Part shown: one piece after another, positions 61,372-64,000 of the stretch
Layout of the letters: every line of letters starts with the position of its first letter
Position numbering within the stretch: position 1 is the first letter of the stretch
Assembly: GCF_004959925.1 (NCBI RefSeq)
Contig: NZ_SPUW01000003.1
Location: 558,001 to 622,000 of the forward strand
Direction: 5' to 3'
DNA: 64,000 nt
Origin: Pseudooceanicola onchidii
GTDB taxonomy: Bacteria; Pseudomonadota; Alphaproteobacteria; Rhodobacterales; Rhodobacteraceae
Made by a program: the position numbers and the translations under genes
The notes under the pieces: generated by a model
Told to the model about the DNA's origin: nothing
Database searches by the model: none
Seen by the model: the letters and a program-made list of their open reading frames with translations, nothing else

Positions 61372-63189
61372 ATGCGAGGCCGGGGCCGGACGACACTCAC
61401 CACCACCGACATGCCCGAGAACGGCGGTCAGATCATCCGCCGGGCGCTGCCGTACCTCTGGCCCTCAGACAACCGCGCTGTGCGGGTCCGGGTCGTCATG
61501 GCGCTTGGCGTGCTGATCCTGGCCAAGCTGATCGCGGTCGGCACGCCGTTCTTCTACAAGGCGGCGGTGGATTCCCTGGCCGGCGACGGCGACACGGCCG
61601 CCTGGATGCTGGCGCTTGGCGCGATTTCCCTGACCGTGGTCTATGGCATGGCGCGGCTGATGACCGTGGGCTTCAACCAGCTGCGCGACGTGATCTTCGC
61701 GCCCGTGGGCCAGCGCGCCCTGCGGCAGGTGGCCTTCGAGACCTTTCAACACATGCACCGCCTGTCGATGCGCTATCACATCACGCGCCGCACCGGCGGG
61801 CTGAGCCGGATCATCGAACGCGGGGTCAAGGGCGTCGATTTCCTGCTGCGCTTCCTGCTGTTTTCGATCGGACCGCTCATTCTGGAACTGCTGATGGTGG
61901 TGATCGTGCTCTGGATCGCCTTCGATTTCTGGTACCTTGCGGTCGTCGTCGCGGTGGTCAGCGCCTATGTGCTTTTTACCTTCCGGGTGACCGAATGGCG
62001 CGTGAAGCTCCGCAAGGAGATGAACGACCAGGACACCGACGCCAACCAGAAGGCGATCGACAGCCTGCTCAACTTCGAGACGGTCAAGTATTTCGGCGCC
62101 GAGGCGCGCGAGGCCGCCCGCTATGACCGCGCGATGGAGAAATACGAGGGCGCCGCTCTCAAGACCGCCTATTCGCTGGCTTTCCTGAACTTCGGTCAAA
62201 GCTTCCTGATCACCGGCGGGCTGGTGGCGGTCATGGTAATGGCGGCCTATGGCGTGCAGGACGGGTCGCTCAGCGTTGGCGATTTCGTCATGGTCAACGC
62301 CTACATGATCCAGATCACCATGCCGCTGAACTTCCTCGGATCGGTCTATCGCGACATCCGGCAGGCGCTGGTCGACATGGGCGAAATGTTCGATCTTCTC
62401 GAACAACCGGCCGAAATCAGTGACAAGCCCGGTGCGCGCCAGATCTCCGTGACCGGCGGCCGCATCGACCTGGACGACGTGGTCTTCGGCTATGATGCAG
62501 AACGTCCGATCTTGCAGGGCGTGTCCGTCACGGTCGAGCCCGGGCAGAAGGTCGCCATCGTCGGCCCCTCCGGCTCGGGCAAGTCGACCATCGGGCGGCT
62601 ACTGTTCCGCTTCTACGACGTTGGCGGTGGCGCGATCCGGATCGACGGGCAGGACCTGCGCGACGTCACGCAGGACAGCCTTCACGCGCAGATCGGCGTG
62701 GTCCCGCAGGATACGGTGCTGTTCAACGACACCATCCGCTATAACATCGCCTATGGCCGCGACGGCGCCACGCAGCAGCAGATCGAGGACGCCGCCCGCG
62801 CCGCCCAGATCCACGATTTCATCGTGTCGCTGCCCGATGGCTATGACACGACCGTGGGCGAACGTGGGCTGAAGCTGTCAGGCGGCGAAAAGCAGCGCGT
62901 CGGCATCGCGCGCACGCTGCTCAAGAACCCGCCGATCCTGCTGCTGGACGAGGCGACCTCGGCGCTCGACACCGAAACCGAACGCGGCATCCAGTCGGCG
63001 CTTGATCGCGCGGGCGAAGGGCGCACGGTCCTGGTCATCGCGCACCGCCTGTCGACCATCGCCGATGCGGACCGGATCATCGTGCTTGAGGCCGGCAGAA
63101 TCGTCGAATCCGGCACCCACGCGGAGCTTCTGGCCAAGGCCGGACGCTACGCGGGTCTCTGGGCCCGTCAGGAGGCCGAGGCGGCGTGA
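61372..63189 (+). CDS. ABC exporter of the Atm1/HMT1 type
   Basis: A 605-residue half-transporter: six helices (about 35-310), then ATPase with Walker A GPSGSGKSTIGRLLFRFYDV, Q-loop GVVPQDTVLFNDTIRYNIAY, signature LSGGEKQRVGIARTLLK and Walker B ILLLDEATSALD. Homologues (Atm1, Hmt1) export glutathione-linked sulfur or heavy-metal conjugates across the inner membrane. AAGGAT precedes ATG 61372. The neighbouring ArsR protein with cysteines hints at metal control. Confidence 0.93.
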   Translation: MRGRGRTTLTTTDMPENGGQIIRRALPYLWPSDNRAVRVRVVMALGVLILAKLIAVGTPFFYKAAVDSLAGDGDTAAWMLALGAISLTVVYGMARLMTVGFNQLRDVIFAPVGQRALRQVAFETFQHMHRLSMRYHITRRTGGLSRIIERGVKGVDFLLRFLLFSIGPLILELLMVVIVLWIAFDFWYLAVVVAVVSAYVLFTFRVTEWRVKLRKEMNDQDTDANQKAIDSLLNFETVKYFGAEAREAARYDRAMEKYEGAALKTAYSLAFLNFGQSFLITGGLVAVMVMAAYGVQDGSLSVGDFVMVNAYMIQITMPLNFLGSVYRDIRQALVDMGEMFDLLEQPAEISDKPGARQISVTGGRIDLDDVVFGYDAERPILQGVSVTVEPGQKVAIVGPSGSGKSTIGRLLFRFYDVGGGAIRIDGQDLRDVTQDSLHAQIGVVPQDTVLFNDTIRYNIAYGRDGATQQQIEDAARAAQIHDFIVSLPDGYDTTVGERGLKLSGGEKQRVGIARTLLKNPPILLLDEATSALDTETERGIQSALDRAGEGRTVLVIAHRLSTIADADRIIVLEAGRIVESGTHAELLAKAGRYAGLWARQEAEAA

Positions 63190-63537
63190 GGTCTGCGCGT
63201 TGAGACGCGCCGGAGCCCTTCGGTCCCGCCCTGACATGACGTCAGGCAGGGGCCGACTTGCGGGATGTACAGCACCAGACCTCTTGCAATAAAAGCGATT
63301 CTCGGATTGCAATTGCCGCCAGCCGCACCTTTATGACAGCGGGGCGAAACCGTTTGCGTCCCGCGTCGCTTGTGATATGAGCGGCGCAGTTCGGCTGGAT
63401 CGCCTCTCGTGGTCCGGCCACTCGCATAGTGCGGGTTAACCGCCCTGGCACAGGGCATCATAGCACGACCCCGACCACGTTGATTGGGGCTAGGGCAGAA
63501 CCGGGCCGCGAGCCCAAGAGATATGAGGGGAAATCCC
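63190..63537. other. Intergenic upstream of acpP, no gene seen
   Basis: About 350 bases between the ABC exporter and acpP. No protein frame, RNA gene or stress motif was recognised. It must contain the acpP promoter; no clean -35/-10 pair stood out. Confidence 0.4.
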
Positions 63538-63771
63538 ATGAGCGATGTCGCAGAGCGCGTGAAGAAGATCGTCGTTGAGCATCTGGGTGTGGAAGAGGAC
63601 AAAGTGACCGAGAACGCATCGTTCATCGATGACCTGGGCGCAGACAGCCTCGACACCGTCGAGCTGGTCATGGCTTTCGAAGAAGAATTCGGCATCGAGA
63701 TCCCCGATGACGCCGCCGAGAACATCCAGACGTTCGGCGACGCCGTGAAATTCATCAAGGATGCCGCCTGA
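63538..63771 (+). CDS. acpP: Acyl carrier protein
   Basis: A 77-residue carrier of fatty-acid synthesis intermediates. The 4'-phosphopantetheine serine is in [20 protein letters not shown]; the acidic helix 2 and C-terminal [15 protein letters not shown] are standard. GAGGGG precedes ATG 63538. Expected fab neighbours are not seen on the left, so the cluster may extend past the right edge, although the next gene is not fabF. Confidence 0.97.
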   Translation: MSDVAERVKKIVVEHLGVEEDKVTENASFIDDLGADSLDTVELVMAFEEEFGIEIPDDAAENIQTFGDAVKFIKDAA

Positions 63772-63799
63772 TCCATCAGGCACCCTTGGGTGATTTTGA

Positions 63800-63830
63800 A
63801 ACCCCTCGTGCGGCGCACGGGGGGTTTTAT
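63800..63830 (+). terminator. Rho-independent terminator of acpP
   Basis: ACCCCTCGTGC, loop GGC, GCACGGGGGGT, then TTTATTTT, 28 bases after the acpP stop. Confidence 0.8.
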
Positions 63831-63866
63831 TTTGCGCAGGCGCACGGGGGGTTTTGTTTTGCGCAG
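63813..63866. repeat. Tandem 27-bp repeat of terminator 3' arm
   Basis: Two copies of a 27-base unit (GCGCACGGGGGGTTTT, then ATTTTGCGCAG or GTTTTGCGCAG), at 63813-63839 and 63840-63866, differing at one base. The second copy could form an alternative stem with the same upstream arm. Probably slippage duplication at a hairpin. Confidence 0.75.
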
Positions 63867-63931
63867 ACGGCGGCGGGTCTTGTCATCCGGGCGGCCCCGG
63901 TCTTCTCTGAGCGGCAGAACAGGAGAGACCC

Positions 63932-64000
63932 ATGGCAAAATCCCTCGACGAACTGCGCGCGCTTTATGGCAACGACAAGGGCACGGCCTTCCACGACCCG
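63932..64000 (+). CDS. Partial gene of unknown product at right edge
   Basis: ATG with AGGAGAG 4 bases before it, then 22 further codons ending at the window edge: MAKSLDELRALYGNDKGTAF, then HDP. The start and ribosome site are convincing; 23 residues are too few to name the family. It is not the usual FabF start. Confidence 0.6.
   Translation, partial: MAKSLDELRALYGNDKGTAFHDP

Noticed and set aside
1-64000. CRISPR arrays and tRNA or rRNA genes
   Set aside because: No spaced repeat array of CRISPR type was seen (the 21-bp-period array has no unique-spacer structure), and no cloverleaf or rRNA segment was recognised.

Overview
The window looks like an alphaproteobacterial chromosome segment, most likely Rhodobacterales (Roseobacter/Rhodobacter type). 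Signs are the high GC, a heterotetrameric sarcosine oxidase, an Atm1-type ABC exporter, a CcmI/RuvX/DUF1289 cluster, a VPLPA-CTERM sorted protein and general-stress promoter motifs of the form GGAAC-N17-GTT. No RNA gene or CRISPR array was found.

Bases 1-26200 form a stress-protection block. It holds trehalose synthesis and turnover (otsB, a GH15 glucosidase, otsA, glucokinase) and a two-gene NHEJ repair system (ku, ligD). It also holds a Crp/Fnr regulator, an HWE sensor kinase and a sulfotransferase. A glycosyltransferase set follows (a sucrose-phosphate-synthase/phosphatase-like fusion, a GT28-like, a GT2 and a GT4 enzyme), with a degenerate channel-like membrane protein and a flavoprotein. 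The block ends with a large catalase and a KaiC-hybrid histidine kinase pair. Four intergenic copies of GGAAC-N17-GTT sit correctly oriented before the crp, sugar-transferase, GT4/catalase (here on both strands) and kaiC units. I infer one EcfG-type general stress regulon.

Bases 26200-39860 are accessory DNA with lower apparent GC. The first part (27.0-34.8 kb) has two very large tyrosine-recombinase-like proteins, a small DNA-binding protein and a roughly 705-residue third protein broken by one in-frame TAG. A 21-bp-period repeat array and a divergent XRE/unknown pair lie among them. The second part (35.0-38.3 kb) has a DEDDh exonuclease, an overlapping DUF262-HEPN pair that is probably a defence system, a DUF2256 protein and a PrtN-like activator. 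A conventional tyrosine integrase at 38.5-39.6 kb sits against the 5' end of dusA, a known integration target.

From dusA (39.9 kb) rightwards the sequence is high-GC core genome: two transporters, an acidic exported-looking protein, DUF1289-ruvX-ccmI, sarcosine oxidase soxB and soxDAG (split by an inverted gene), a PEP-CTERM-like protein and sodB. Then come an ArsR-SRPBCC pair, a small stress-type operon, a LOG-family protein, a LysM protein, an ArsR/ABC exporter pair, acpP and a gene cut by the window edge. Two perfect 22- and 26-bp inverted repeats sharing GTAGGG/CCCTAC ends look like REP-type elements.
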